A stretch of 64,000 nt of DNA from Chloroherpetonaceae bacterium (GTDB lineage Bacteria > Bacteroidota > Chlorobiia > Chlorobiales > Chloroherpetonaceae). A program made the translations under genes and the position numbers. Location of the stretch: contig JANQGG010000063.1 of NCBI GenBank assembly GCA_028277445.1, positions 1-64,000 on the forward strand. The letters are read 5' to 3'. This document shows positions 37,081 through 46,119 of the stretch, piece after piece. Positions within the stretch are counted from its first letter, which is position 1, and each line of letters begins with the position of its first letter. The notes below the pieces were generated by a model that saw only the letters and a list, made by a program, of their open reading frames with translations, ran no database searches and was not told the origin of the DNA.

Positions 37081-37296
37081 TTACTTGCTGAATCCAGACA
37101 ATAAAGTACCTACAGTGTCATTAGCTCTTTTAGCAACGTTATCTAAAACGCTAACAGCATTTTTGCTTACAGAATCAATAACTGTACCAGCTGCGTCAAA
37201 AGCTTTACCAACTAATTTTCCGCCGTTATCAACAACAGTACCAACTGTGCCGAAAACTTTGTCGACTAAACCCAAAATTTGGTTTTGTTCTGCCAT
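37081..37296 (-). CDS. small chlorosome-envelope-like protein, member 2
   Basis: The 71-residue protein MAEQNQILGLVDKVFGTVGT continues with a Gly/Val-rich stretch (VVDNGGKLVGKAFDAAGTVI), then DSVSKNAVSVLDNVAKRAND and a final hydrophobic turn (TVGTLLSGF). It has the strongest resemblance of the four to CsmB-type coat proteins, with a short N-terminus, an (F/L)GTVG(K/T)(V/L)V core and a DSVSK...LDNV tail. It has no cysteine or tryptophan. Its own terminator just downstream suggests high expression as a single gene. Confidence 0.6.
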   Translation of the reverse strand: MAEQNQILGLVDKVFGTVGTVVDNGGKLVGKAFDAAGTVIDSVSKNAVSVLDNVAKRANDTVGTLLSGFSK

Positions 37297-37456
37297 GGTT
37301 AATTTAATTTTTGGTTGAAATTAAAGTGTAAAGTAAAAAATTCGCTTTAGCTTACGCAAGTTAATGGATAGAATTTAAAATTCAAAGAACTCAAATGTGA
37401 TTTTTTAGAATTCCTAACCAAAAACATGAGGTAATTCTTAACTTAGGGACTAATCA

Positions 37457-37705
37457 TTACTGATCACCCTGGCTTTGAGATTGAGTTAAGCTTGAACTAA
37501 CACTATCAACCGCCTGATTGGCCATATCGGTGATGTTTTTGATCAAATCGGTTGCACCGCTCAACACATTACCAGCAACAGGTGCAATTGGTCCTAAAGA
37601 ACCCATTACTTTATTTAAAATTTCAGTATGCTGCTTGCCAATTTCACTGGCTGTTTTCATTGCATTATCAAATGCTTCATTCAGTTGATTTTGTTCCTCT
37701 GACAT
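37457..37705 (-). CDS. small chlorosome-envelope-like protein, member 3
   Basis: The 82-residue protein MSEEQNQLNEAFDNAMKTAS continues with EIGKQHTEILNKVMGSLGPI, a Pro/Ala/Gly stretch (APVAGNVLSGATDLIKNI), then TDMANQAVDSVSSSLTQSQS. It is clearly homologous to members 1 and 4 by the repeated (E)xF(D/E)NA.K.A.EIG(K/Q)(Q/V)H block. This block resembles the helical repeat of CsmB/CsmF coat proteins. The Ser/Gln-rich tail is longer than in the others. Confidence 0.55.
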   Translation of the reverse strand: MSEEQNQLNEAFDNAMKTASEIGKQHTEILNKVMGSLGPIAPVAGNVLSGATDLIKNITDMANQAVDSVSSSLTQSQSQGDQ

Positions 37706-37778
37706 AGCTATTTAATGAATTTGGTTTTTAAAAGTCACCTTTAACGAGACTAATATAATAATCTTCCAATAAAAAAAA

Positions 37779-37807
37779 GGGCTAAAATGATTAAATCATT
37801 TTAGCCC
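37779..37807 (-). terminator. terminator after member 4 of the small-protein cluster
   Basis: A 12-base perfect stem (GGGCTAAAATGA / TCATTTTAGCCC) has a 5-base loop, and on the minus strand an eight-T run follows. It lies 26 bases below the stop of the gene at 37833-38042. Confidence 0.9.
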
Positions 37808-37832
37808 GTAATTTTCTTACTTAAACGTTTTC

Positions 37833-38042
37833 TTAGCTTTGCTGTGAGGTAACATTATCCAATGTTTTAGTAACCATGCCGGTAAAGGATTGAATAAATC
37901 CTGTAAAACCATTCAACAGGTTACCTGCCAAAGCGCCAAGAGCGTTCATAGCTTTACCAAGAATATCGCTATGAACCTGACCGATTTCAGTAGCTGCTTT
38001 CGTAGCGTTTTCAAACGCTTCTGAGAATTGATTTTCTGCCAT
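37833..38042 (-). CDS. small chlorosome-envelope-like protein, member 4
   Basis: The 69-residue protein MAENQFSEAFENATKAATEI continues with GQVHSDILGKAMNALGALAG, then NLLNGFTGFIQSFTGMVTKT and LDNVTSQQS. It shares the opening block with member 3, while its middle is more hydrophobic, with phenylalanines (GFTGFIQSFTG). An amphipathic helix that could lie on a lipid monolayer is evident, as expected for chlorosome coat proteins. It has its own strong terminator. Confidence 0.55.
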   Translation of the reverse strand: MAENQFSEAFENATKAATEIGQVHSDILGKAMNALGALAGNLLNGFTGFIQSFTGMVTKTLDNVTSQQS

Positions 38043-38237
38043 TTTTTTCTTTTGGTTGAATTATTGGTTGAAATCAAATGAAAATAACATCACTACACCA
38101 GCAAATATAACACGAAAGAAGAACGTTTTCAAACGTTATCAATTATGGATTGGGGATTTATCATTACCTTAATTTTTAGGATTAAGATCACTTTTCAACC
38201 TTTAACAGTCTAAATCGGTTATTTCGCCTGAAGCATG

Positions 38238-38310
38238 TCGGGGTGAGAGGACTTGAACCTCCGACCTCTGCGTCCCGAACGCAGCACTCTACCAACTGAG
38301 CCACACCCCG
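38238..38310 (-). tRNA. tRNA-Pro (anticodon CGG)
   Basis: On the minus strand the gene starts CGGGGTGTGGCTCAGTTGG. The seven-base acceptor stem CGGGGTG pairs with CACCCCG. The anticodon arm CTGCG TTCGGGA CGCAG gives anticodon CGG. The T arm is AGAGG TTCAAGT CCTCT-like. The discriminator is A, and CCA is not encoded. It reads CCG proline codons. Confidence 0.95.
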
Positions 38311-38362
38311 TTTGAGTATGATTCAAATCTAAACGATTTTTTCAAAAAATGAAACCCTAAGT

Positions 38363-38857
38363 TTACCAACCCCATGTTCCAGGACCACCTTTGAACGGCC
38401 CTTTCACCCAAGTTGTAATCCAACCGCCATAAAAATCACCTTTTTGAGGCTGAACTTTTTCATCATTTACATAACAAGCATCAGCTTTTGAGGCATAAAA
38501 GCACAAATAATCGCGAATTTCATGAAACTTAGGTGAGGGCGTAGGGTAGCTCCAAGCCACAAAATCTCTACGTTTACCGTCAACTTCCAAACTCCAATAA
38601 ATGGCCATTCCTTTAAATTCACAAACAGACGTTTTTTGCTGAACTTTTAATAAATCCATCCTTATATCACATGAAGGAATATAATAGGTCGGCGGATGGC
38701 TGGTTTCTAAAACTCGGTACGCTTCTGTACTATCCGCAATAATTTCATTATCAACGATAACTTTTATTCGATCAGAAACTTTTTCGCATCTCGGAGGCCT
38801 GGGATAATCCCAAACAGATTCAATCCCCTTTGTTTTCATTACTACAAAATTTTCCAT
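38363..38857 (-). CDS. DUF427-domain protein
   Basis: The 164-residue protein begins MENFVVMKTKGIESVWDYPR. It has the DUF427 pattern: KVIVDNEIIADSTEAYRVLE, then PPTYYIPSCDIRMDLL, then EFKGMAIYWSLEV, and near the end GDFYGGWITTWVKGPFKGGP with GTWGW. These proteins have a compact beta-tent fold and are of unknown biochemistry, although common in bacteria. The ATG at 38857 is chosen over an in-frame TTG at 38863. It sits alone after tRNA-Pro. Confidence 0.85.
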   Translation of the reverse strand: MENFVVMKTKGIESVWDYPRPPRCEKVSDRIKVIVDNEIIADSTEAYRVLETSHPPTYYIPSCDIRMDLLKVQQKTSVCEFKGMAIYWSLEVDGKRRDFVAWSYPTPSPKFHEIRDYLCFYASKADACYVNDEKVQPQKGDFYGGWITTWVKGPFKGGPGTWGW

Positions 38858-39069
38858 AATCAATGCATTTAGTCATTCTTTCGTTTCCTAACATCTGAAC
38901 AAGCATTTATCATTCGTTTTCATTTAAAAAAAATCTTGCGGCTTGTTATAGAATGATAATGAGCGATTTATTTCAATTTTGTGAAATTATTCGTTTTTTG
39001 AAAGGGTTATAAAACTAAGTCTATTAAAAAACATCCGTTAGGTTGATCACAAAAACCTTGCTTAAGCCC

Positions 39070-40344
39070 ATGAATCGCTCTGAGTTATTTGAACGTTATC
39101 AATCAACGCGGCGCATCACCGAACAACTTATCAGTCCATTGGAAGTTGAAGACACGGTCGTTCAACCCATTATGGATGTCAGTCCTCCAAAATGGCATTT
39201 GGGTCATACATCATGGTTTTTTGAAACGTTTCTACTTGCACCATATTTAACCAATTTTCGACCGTTTCACCCTAAGTACAGTTTTATCTTCAATTCTTAT
39301 TATGATCATGTCGGTCAGCGTGTAGAGCGTGCTAAGCGTGGTTTATTATCAAGACCAACACTTAAAGACATACTGGATTACAGAAAATCAACCGATCAAG
39401 GGATATGTCATTTGATATCAGGGGTATCAGAAGACGATTGGCAGGATGTCGCCAAATTAACTGAATTGGGCTTAAATCATGAGCAACAACACCAAGAGCT
39501 TTTATTAACGGACATCAAGTACATTTTAGGGCATAATCCCCTATTTCCGGCTTACATTGAATCAAACACTATCCCTTCGAACCACGATTCAAACGATGCC
39601 TTAACGCAACCCAAATTCATTGAAATTCCCGGAGGCATCTATACAATTGGTCATCAATCTGAAGGTTTTCATTACGATAATGAATCGCCCTCACATGAAG
39701 TCCTGATCAGTGATTTAAAGCTTCAAAATCGATTGGTTACAAACAAAGAGTATTTGGAATTTATACATGACGGCGGTTACCAGGACTTTCGACACTGGCT
39801 ATCTGATGGTTGGGATACCCTGAAGAAAAACAAATGGTCATCACCCCTTTACTGGCACAATTTTGATGGCAAGTGGTTTGAATATACCTTACATGGACTT
39901 CAACCATTAGCGCTAAATGCCCCTATTTGCCACATTAGTTTTTACGAAGCCGAAGCATTTGCCAGTTGGGCTGGTAAGCGTTTGCCAACAGAAGCTGAGT
40001 GGGAGATCAGCGCTAAAATTCTTCCTGATGCATTTTCAAATTCTGGTCGGTTTCTTGAAAATGGTCATTACCACCCGCAAATGATTTCTTCGGATTTAAC
40101 ACCTCAACTTCATCAAATGTTTGGCGATGTATGGGAATGGTCGGCAAGCAGTTATTTGCCTTACCCGGGTTACCGGCACAGCGCCGATGCTTTAGGAGAA
40201 TACAACGGAAAGTTTATGGTCAACCAAATGGTTTTAAAAGGCGGTTCATGTGTTACACCGAAAGATCATATTCGTGCCAGCTATCGCAATTTTTTTCACC
40301 CCGACAAACGTTGGCAATTTAGCGGCATGCGTCTGGCTGAGTAA
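39070..40344 (+). CDS. egtB: ergothioneine sulfoxide synthase EgtB
   Basis: This non-haem iron enzyme uses O2 to join a thiol (cysteine or gamma-glutamylcysteine) to trimethylhistidine. The 424-residue protein has the DinB-like half with HLGHTSWFFE and LGLNHEQQHQELL, the His ligand sites. The C-terminal formylglycine-generating-enzyme-like half contains GGIYTIGHQSEGFHYDNESP, ASWAGKRLPTEAEWE and FGDVWEWSASSY, and ends in KGGSCVTP with ASYRNFFHPDKRWQFSGMR. The ATG at 39070 is preferred over TTG 27 bases earlier. It is followed 15 bases later by egtD. Confidence 0.93.
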   Translation: MNRSELFERYQSTRRITEQLISPLEVEDTVVQPIMDVSPPKWHLGHTSWFFETFLLAPYLTNFRPFHPKYSFIFNSYYDHVGQRVERAKRGLLSRPTLKDILDYRKSTDQGICHLISGVSEDDWQDVAKLTELGLNHEQQHQELLLTDIKYILGHNPLFPAYIESNTIPSNHDSNDALTQPKFIEIPGGIYTIGHQSEGFHYDNESPSHEVLISDLKLQNRLVTNKEYLEFIHDGGYQDFRHWLSDGWDTLKKNKWSSPLYWHNFDGKWFEYTLHGLQPLALNAPICHISFYEAEAFASWAGKRLPTEAEWEISAKILPDAFSNSGRFLENGHYHPQMISSDLTPQLHQMFGDVWEWSASSYLPYPGYRHSADALGEYNGKFMVNQMVLKGGSCVTPKDHIRASYRNFFHPDKRWQFSGMRLAE

Positions 40345-40359
40345 TTTTAAACATTTTAT

Positions 40360-41361
40360 ATGATCACTATTCAAAAACTCACCGATACAGAATTTGAAAC
40401 CCCTGTCTTTGAAAAACAAGACTTTGCACTTGAGGCGCTTCACGGGCTATCTTCAACACCAAAATTTCTCCCAACAAAGTACCTTTACGATGATGAAGGC
40501 ACGAGGCTTTTCCAAATGATCACCAAATTACCGGAATACTATTTAACTCGTTCCGAAGCTGAAATTCTGGAAACCCATAAGGATAAACTTTCACTTTTAA
40601 TGGGTGATGAACCGTTTAACCTGGTAGAACTTGGCGCTGGCGACGGACACAAAACCCGGATTCTTGTTGAGCATTTTTTGGATCAAAAACTTAATTTCGA
40701 GTATGTTCCGATAGATATTTCACAATTGGCTGTGGATATCTTAATTAACTCGTTTCAAAAACGCTACAACGACCTTAACGCAATCGGATTGGTTGCAGAA
40801 TATACTCAGGGCATAAAATGGCTGCACAAAACCACTCACCTACGCAATTTGGTCTTGTTCCTTGGATCAAGTATCGGAAACTTCAATCCGAATGAATCGC
40901 GACGGTTCCTTCAAAGTTTATGGACAGTCTTAAACCCTGATGACATTGTGGTTATCGGGTTTGATCTAAAAAAAGACATTCAACTTCTTACAAAGGCCTA
41001 CAACGACTCCCAGGGTATTACTCGCGACTTTAATTTAAATTTGTTAAAACGCATGAATGAGGAATTAGGAGGATCTTTCAATTTATCAAAATTTTCACAT
41101 TATGAATTTTATAATGTGCACTCAGGAGCTATGGTGAGTTATTTAATTAGCCAAGAAAAACAATCCGTTTATATCAACGATTTAAAACAACTATTTCATT
41201 TTGAAACACTTGAATCGGTGCATACGGAGTCATCTTATAAATATTCTGATTCAGATATTAGGCATATGGCTTCGCAAACAGGATTTAAAGTTATTGATCA
41301 ATTAACAGATATAAATTCATATTTTATTGATTCAATATGGAAAACAAATAAACCGTATTAA
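40360..41361 (+). CDS. egtD: histidine N-alpha-methyltransferase EgtD
   Basis: This enzyme methylates the amino group of L-histidine three times with S-adenosylmethionine to give hercynine. The 333-residue protein has GLSSTPKFLPTKYLYDDEGT near the N-terminus, FNLVELGAGDGHKTRIL (SAM loop), YVPIDISQLAVDIL and LVLFLGSSIGNFNPNESRRF, all typical of the EgtD family. It follows egtB by 15 bases, so the two encode hercynine formation and sulfur addition. No EgtC/EgtE homologue is seen nearby, and a cysteine lyase elsewhere would be needed to finish the product. Confidence 0.93.
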   Translation: MITIQKLTDTEFETPVFEKQDFALEALHGLSSTPKFLPTKYLYDDEGTRLFQMITKLPEYYLTRSEAEILETHKDKLSLLMGDEPFNLVELGAGDGHKTRILVEHFLDQKLNFEYVPIDISQLAVDILINSFQKRYNDLNAIGLVAEYTQGIKWLHKTTHLRNLVLFLGSSIGNFNPNESRRFLQSLWTVLNPDDIVVIGFDLKKDIQLLTKAYNDSQGITRDFNLNLLKRMNEELGGSFNLSKFSHYEFYNVHSGAMVSYLISQEKQSVYINDLKQLFHFETLESVHTESSYKYSDSDIRHMASQTGFKVIDQLTDINSYFIDSIWKTNKPY

Positions 41362-41380
41362 ATACTTTAATTAAAATTAA

Positions 41381-42481
41381 TTATAATATTTCATTTAATT
41401 TTTTTATTAACCGATTAAATGTGTTTTTAACAATAAAATCAAACTCATAACTGTGATCAAATAGTGAAACATATAACAGATTATCATTGGATTTATTTAT
41501 AAATGCTAAATCTATTTTACCACCACTAATAACCAAACATCTTTTGTTAAAAGCCCTTGATTTACGAATAACTTCTCCAATAACTTTACCATGAAACGAT
41601 GTTTCAGTTACTTTTCCTTCACCTGTTATAATCAAATCAGATTCCTTTATTTTTTGATCTAATCTGACCAAATCACTAATAAAACCGAATCCCGAAACAA
41701 GCTTTCCGCCAATTGTTGCCAGTCCAAAACCCATCCCTCCGGCTGCTCCGGCACCGGTTTTATTCATCAAATCTTTTGTTTTTTCATTGCCAAAGCAATC
41801 GGCAAAATTCGATACGTTGGTTTCGTAACATTGTAAGTCGTTTTGCAAAACACCTTTTTGCGGGCCATATTTTCGTACAGCGCCGTTATCCCCAAGCAAA
41901 GGATTCGTGACATCCGATAGCAATGTAAAGTCAATCTCTTGAAGTCGTTTCCGAGCAGATGCAATATCAATGATGTGCAGATCGTTTAAACCTCGATTGC
42001 CTAAAGAAATTGGATTACCATTTTGATCAAGCAATTTTGCCCCTAAAGCCATTAAGGCGCCCGCACCGCCATCCACGGTAGCGCTTCCACCCAATCCCAA
42101 TAGCAATTTTTTAACATTGTGATTTAATGCAGCTAAGATCATTTGACCTGTTCCATACGTGGTAGCCAGAGCTGGTTTAAGCCTTTTGCCCGATACGCAC
42201 TCCAATCCTGAAGCTGAAGCCATATCCATGATGGCTGTATCACCAGAAATGTAATAACGAGCCGTATGGGGTTCATGGTATGGGCCAATCACCTCGACGT
42301 CATAGAATTTGGTTTTCAGATGATTTGCAATAAGCGCTGCCGTGCCTTCTCCCCCATCGGCTAAAGGCAGCATCATGGCTTGCTTTTGTAAATGGGCTGG
42401 CAATGCCGCTTTTATCATCTCAGCCATTTTTTGTGAGCGGAATGTACCTTTAAAGCTATCGGGTGCAATAAGTATGTTCAT
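41381..42481 (-). CDS. glycerate kinase, GlxK/GarK type
   Basis: This enzyme phosphorylates glycerate to 2-phosphoglycerate. The 366-residue protein begins with the conserved MNILIAPDSFKGTFRSQKMA and has MMLPLADGGEGTAALIAN, GLGGSATVDGGAGALMALGA and GAGAAGGMGFGLATIGGKLV, which are typical of class-I glycerate kinases, with the ATP-binding GLGGSATxDGGAG. The last 40 residues are markedly AT-rich and lysine/asparagine-rich (FNRLIKKLNEIL). It runs convergently to egtBD, with only about 20 bases between the two stops. Confidence 0.93.
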   Translation of the reverse strand: MNILIAPDSFKGTFRSQKMAEMIKAALPAHLQKQAMMLPLADGGEGTAALIANHLKTKFYDVEVIGPYHEPHTARYYISGDTAIMDMASASGLECVSGKRLKPALATTYGTGQMILAALNHNVKKLLLGLGGSATVDGGAGALMALGAKLLDQNGNPISLGNRGLNDLHIIDIASARKRLQEIDFTLLSDVTNPLLGDNGAVRKYGPQKGVLQNDLQCYETNVSNFADCFGNEKTKDLMNKTGAGAAGGMGFGLATIGGKLVSGFGFISDLVRLDQKIKESDLIITGEGKVTETSFHGKVIGEVIRKSRAFNKRCLVISGGKIDLAFINKSNDNLLYVSLFDHSYEFDFIVKNTFNRLIKKLNEIL

Positions 42482-42552
42482 GATTTAAAAAAGCTGTTCC
42501 GAAACATCATGTTTTGAAACTTTTCTACGAATTAGCGCTTAAAACCATTAAT

Positions 42553-42560
42553 TAAATTTG
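42553..42560 (+). promoter_or_regulatory. possible Bacteroidota-type -7 promoter box (TAAATTTG) before the sodium channel gene
   Basis: TAnnTTTG lies 35 bases before the channel ATG, within a normal distance. The -33 TTG is not clear. The call is tentative. Confidence 0.35.
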
Positions 42561-42595
42561 CAATCCATACAACATATCACAACAGTATTACTTCA

Positions 42596-43435
42596 ATGAG
42601 CAAAGAAGAACTTCAACGGTTTGTTCAACATCCTGATTTACCACAATGGCGAAAAAAACTGGCTGCCTGGGTTGAATCCGATTTTATCCAATATCTTGTT
42701 ATTGCCGTAATTCTCCTAAATGCGGTTATTTTAGGCTTAGAAACAAGTCCATCGGTCATGAACGACTATGGGTATATTCTTAAGATATTAGATAAACTAT
42801 GCCTGATCGTCTTTATCATTGAACTGTTGATTAAATTAGTCTCCTACCAAACTTGGTTTTGGAGAAGCGGTTGGAACATTTTTGATCTGCTGGTGGTAGG
42901 CGTGGCTTTGGTACCTGGCGCCGGGCCATGGGTGGTTTTGCGCTCTCTTAGGGTATTGCGCGTATTAAGATTGCTTACGGTTGTTCCATCTCTGCGAAAA
43001 GTGGTGGCGGCTTTTATTCATGCTATTCCCGGGCTTTTTGGAGTCATCGTGGTTTTGGGAATATTTTTTTATACCATGGGTGTTCTGGCTACATTGCTTT
43101 TTGGTTCAACATTTCCTCAATGGTTTGGAAGCATTGGTAAAAGCTTTTATACCTTGTTTCAGATTATGACTTTGGAGAGCTGGTCAATGGGAATTGTAAG
43201 ACCCTTGATGGAAGTTCATCCTTTTGCATGGGCGTTTTTCGTACCGTTTATCATTATCGCTACCTTTACCATTTTAAATTTATTTATCGGTATTATTGTC
43301 TCCACAATGCAGGAACTGGCCTTAACCCCGGAGCTGGGTGCGGCCGATCCTAAAGTGCTTGAATTGCTGAACCGGATTGATACGGATTTAAAAATCCTAA
43401 AAGAGAAAATCAGTCAATCGCAATCCATCGGTTAA
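42596..43435 (+). CDS. NaChBac-type voltage-gated sodium channel (BacNav)
   Basis: The 279-residue protein has six membrane helices. The S4 voltage sensor has RSLRVLRVLRLLTVVPSLRK with arginines every third residue. The pore loop is FYTLFQIMTLESWSMGIVRP. The selectivity filter TLESWSM (residues 192-198, Glu194) is the same as in NavAb and NavMs, and EVHPFAWAFFVPFIIIATFT (S6) also resembles them. A cytosolic helix follows (LLNRIDTDLKILKEKI). Homologues form Na+-selective homotetramers in the cell membrane. It is transcribed alone. Confidence 0.95.
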   Translation: MSKEELQRFVQHPDLPQWRKKLAAWVESDFIQYLVIAVILLNAVILGLETSPSVMNDYGYILKILDKLCLIVFIIELLIKLVSYQTWFWRSGWNIFDLLVVGVALVPGAGPWVVLRSLRVLRVLRLLTVVPSLRKVVAAFIHAIPGLFGVIVVLGIFFYTMGVLATLLFGSTFPQWFGSIGKSFYTLFQIMTLESWSMGIVRPLMEVHPFAWAFFVPFIIIATFTILNLFIGIIVSTMQELALTPELGAADPKVLELLNRIDTDLKILKEKISQSQSIG

Positions 43436-43603
43436 CTTTGAATAGAACAATGCCGCAGAGCTTCCTGATAAATCCGGTTGGTTTTTCGCTTTGGTTTTAT
43501 GTATTATGAATGACTTTAACCTTCTAAGTTGATAGAGTTAGCATCACATCAACGCCTTAATTCTCGCATAGATTTCTAAACAGCATCTTCCGGTTACAAA
43601 ATT

Positions 43604-44656
43604 ATGACTGCTCAGCATTTCATTTCGAAACACCCAATAATAGATCAACGTGCACTGATTAAAGAGCTGCTAAGATTTGCTGATGAACCCTACATTTATA
43701 TTGATGACATTGAGGCCCATCACATCATCACCAATCACACAAATGAATTTATGGATCTTCTCCATGAGTTCTATCAATCGTGGGTCAGCAATCAGATCAA
43801 GGTTGATCTTCCGGTTAAACAAGTCTTTTATACCAAGGGATTGAAAGGGGATTTTCGAGTCATGCCCTGCGTGATTGAAAGCGGTAAGCCCATAAAATCC
43901 GTTAAAGTTATCGGCACCAATGAAGAAAATCACGCCGTTAAAGATAAAATTTGCGTTGGGAAATCGCTTTTGATTGATCACTATGATAATCATATCTATG
44001 CTCTATTGGATGTGTGCGCGCTATCCTCATTTCGGACTGCAGCCATCAGCGTCCTGTGCTACAAGCTTTCAACCCCTAAAGTAAACACAATTGGTTTGAT
44101 CGGCTTAGGGCGAATCGGGTTCTACACCGCCTATATTCTCCATCAATGGCTTGGGTTATCATCGCTTTCAGGATTTGACTCTGATAGTAGAGCGGCTCAA
44201 AATTTTCAAAAACTGCTCAAAATTTACTGCCCAAATTTAACATTCGTTACACTCAACCACACCGACATATATGAGCAATCCAATGCTGTGTTTCTTTCTA
44301 CAGACTCCGAACAACCGCTGCTAAACGCTAAAAATGCACAATCCCTGGATTTTATTTCCAGCGTTGGCGCCGATGCAAACAATCTATCCGAACTCCATTA
44401 CAATCTACTCTCAGACAAACATCAGATCGTCACGGATTCTATGCATTCCATGCTGCTTGGGGATATGAAACAATGGAAACAGCAAGGGAAACTCTCCGAA
44501 AATGATGTGGTTGAACTCAAAGATGTGGCTTCCGGTAAAAAAGCATTACAGGGTAAAATTGTCTTCATTACAACCGGCATTGCCGTTCAGGATGCTTTGA
44601 TCAATGATTTTGTCGTAAAAAAGTTTAAGGCCGCTCACCCAATGGGCAATGACTAA
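43604..44656 (+). CDS. ornithine cyclodeaminase / mu-crystallin family protein
   Basis: The 350-residue protein has a Rossmann dinucleotide motif (TIGLIGLGRIGFYTAYILHQ) and, upstream, RVMPCVIESGKPIKSVKVIG and ALLDVCALSSFRTAAISVLC, which match the OCD/mu-crystallin fold where K and R bind substrate carboxylates. SVGADANNLSELHYNLL and VTDSMHSML follow. Members act as ornithine cyclodeaminases, alanine dehydrogenases or ketimine reductases. The reaction here is uncertain. It is NAD(P)(H)-dependent and cytoplasmic. No siderophore or proline gene is adjacent to suggest a substrate. Confidence 0.8.
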   Translation: MTAQHFISKHPIIDQRALIKELLRFADEPYIYIDDIEAHHIITNHTNEFMDLLHEFYQSWVSNQIKVDLPVKQVFYTKGLKGDFRVMPCVIESGKPIKSVKVIGTNEENHAVKDKICVGKSLLIDHYDNHIYALLDVCALSSFRTAAISVLCYKLSTPKVNTIGLIGLGRIGFYTAYILHQWLGLSSLSGFDSDSRAAQNFQKLLKIYCPNLTFVTLNHTDIYEQSNAVFLSTDSEQPLLNAKNAQSLDFISSVGADANNLSELHYNLLSDKHQIVTDSMHSMLLGDMKQWKQQGKLSENDVVELKDVASGKKALQGKIVFITTGIAVQDALINDFVVKKFKAAHPMGND

Positions 44657-44695
44657 AAAGCGACATGTTGAAAAGATGACGTCAAAAAAGTCGTT

Positions 44696-46102
44696 CTATT
44701 TTTCCTTGGCTGAATTTACCAGCGCTTCGGCTGCTAAGTTGGCGCTGAATACCGCGCCGCCCATGGAATCGTAATACGGCTGTTGGGTAAATCCTCCCGA
44801 TAAAAAGAAATTCGGAACGGCTGTTTTTTGGGCTGGCCGTTTGTCATCAAAGCCCGGCAAAGGCGCATAAACCGACTGTGGAATTCGCACAACGGTTGAC
44901 TTTAAAATCGTTGCCCCTTTTGAGCTCTCCGGGTAACACGAACAAATGTTCTCATGAATTTGATGGACAATCTCTTCATCTGAGCGCCCCATTAACTCTT
45001 TGGCCGGGCCCACACAAAACTCAAAGCGTGTTTTTCCTTCGAATGGCTCACCGCGCAACATTCGATATTCGGGCGTGGTATTGACTAAATCGGCGTAGAC
45101 CGGGATGATGCCATCAGGGTTAAAGAGCACATTATCAATCGGGGTGATTTGTTTATCGTACCAAATCTGAACCGATATGACCGGTACACCTTTAAAATGC
45201 TTCAATACCGAAAGCTCAGCATGTTGCTGCACCATGTCATTTGGCATCACCTGGTTGAGGTTATGAATGGGCAAGGCTGAAATGACATAATCGGCATTCA
45301 GCGCCTCGCCATTACGTAGCTCTACACCGGTTATTTTTTGGCCATCATACACCAGTTTTTTAACGGCTACCCCGGTTTCTAAAATGGCGCCTTTGTTTTG
45401 AATATCTTCAACAAGCGGCGCGATCAGATGCTCCTGGGGCGAGCCTTTTAAAAAGCCCATTCTGGAAGCATTCGGAATTCTGAAAAACACCTCAGTTACA
45501 TCCAATATGATCTTTGCCGTGATCTCATCAGGGGGAATAAATTTCAACGCCAGGGCCATGGGGCGGTACATTTTATTTAAGAATCGCTCTTTAATGCCAT
45601 GCGCTTTTGCCCACTCAGCAAAGGTTAAATGATCTTGTGTTGGCGGGTATTTGTCTTTATGAATCATAAGCGGCACCAATGCTTTGACAAACGCAAGCAT
45701 TTCCGAAAACTTAAAATAACCGTTTTTAATAATGGCCGGCGTTAGATGAAACGGGCTAAATGTATTCCAGGTTCCAAAAGTAAACCGCTCGCCTTTGGCC
45801 AAAGTGTAGGTTAGTTCATGCTTTTTCCATAAAATGGAATCGTATGCGCCGATCTCTTTCATGAGATCGTAAAGCACATCGTAAGCGCCAAAAAAACAGT
45901 GCGTACCGGATTCTATCCAGTCACCTTCATCATCTTGCCACGAAGAGACCTTTCCACCAAAAATCTCACGTTTTTCTAACACTTGAACTGAGAAACCTTT
46001 TTCTATAAGGCGCTTTGCTGCAGTGAGTCCGGCTAAACCACCGCCAAGAATAATAACTTTTCGACCTGAAGAATTCGGAGAAGCGTTTGATTTTAAAACC
46101 AT
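44696..46102 (-). CDS. carotenoid desaturase, CrtP/CrtQ (plant/cyanobacterial) type
   Basis: The 468-residue FAD-dependent amine-oxidase-fold protein has the dinucleotide-binding motif [17 protein letters not shown] at residues about 15-31, [20 protein letters not shown] after it, and [15 protein letters not shown]. The GGKVxxW...H.FFGxY pattern is shared by CrtP and CrtQ and by plant PDS/ZDS. The C-terminus ([20 protein letters not shown]) contains the FAD/carotenoid site. It desaturates phytoene or zeta-carotene. Which of the two is not clear from the sequence. It sits 17 bases after recR. Confidence 0.85.
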   Translation of the reverse strand: MVLKSNASPNSSGRKVIILGGGLAGLTAAKRLIEKGFSVQVLEKREIFGGKVSSWQDDEGDWIESGTHCFFGAYDVLYDLMKEIGAYDSILWKKHELTYTLAKGERFTFGTWNTFSPFHLTPAIIKNGYFKFSEMLAFVKALVPLMIHKDKYPPTQDHLTFAEWAKAHGIKERFLNKMYRPMALALKFIPPDEITAKIILDVTEVFFRIPNASRMGFLKGSPQEHLIAPLVEDIQNKGAILETGVAVKKLVYDGQKITGVELRNGEALNADYVISALPIHNLNQVMPNDMVQQHAELSVLKHFKGVPVISVQIWYDKQITPIDNVLFNPDGIIPVYADLVNTTPEYRMLRGEPFEGKTRFEFCVGPAKELMGRSDEEIVHQIHENICSCYPESSKGATILKSTVVRIPQSVYAPLPGFDDKRPAQKTAVPNFFLSGGFTQQPYYDSMGGAVFSANLAAEALVNSAKEK

Positions 46103-46119
46103 AATAATGTTAATACGAA

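Noticed and set aside
37085-37318. Open frame on the plus strand opposite the second small chlorosome-like gene
   Set aside because: It is the complement of a clearer gene that has its own terminator and start.
43604-44656. Ornithine cyclodeaminase making proline
   Set aside because: Family placement is safe, but the substrate is not readable, so the specific enzyme name was not given.
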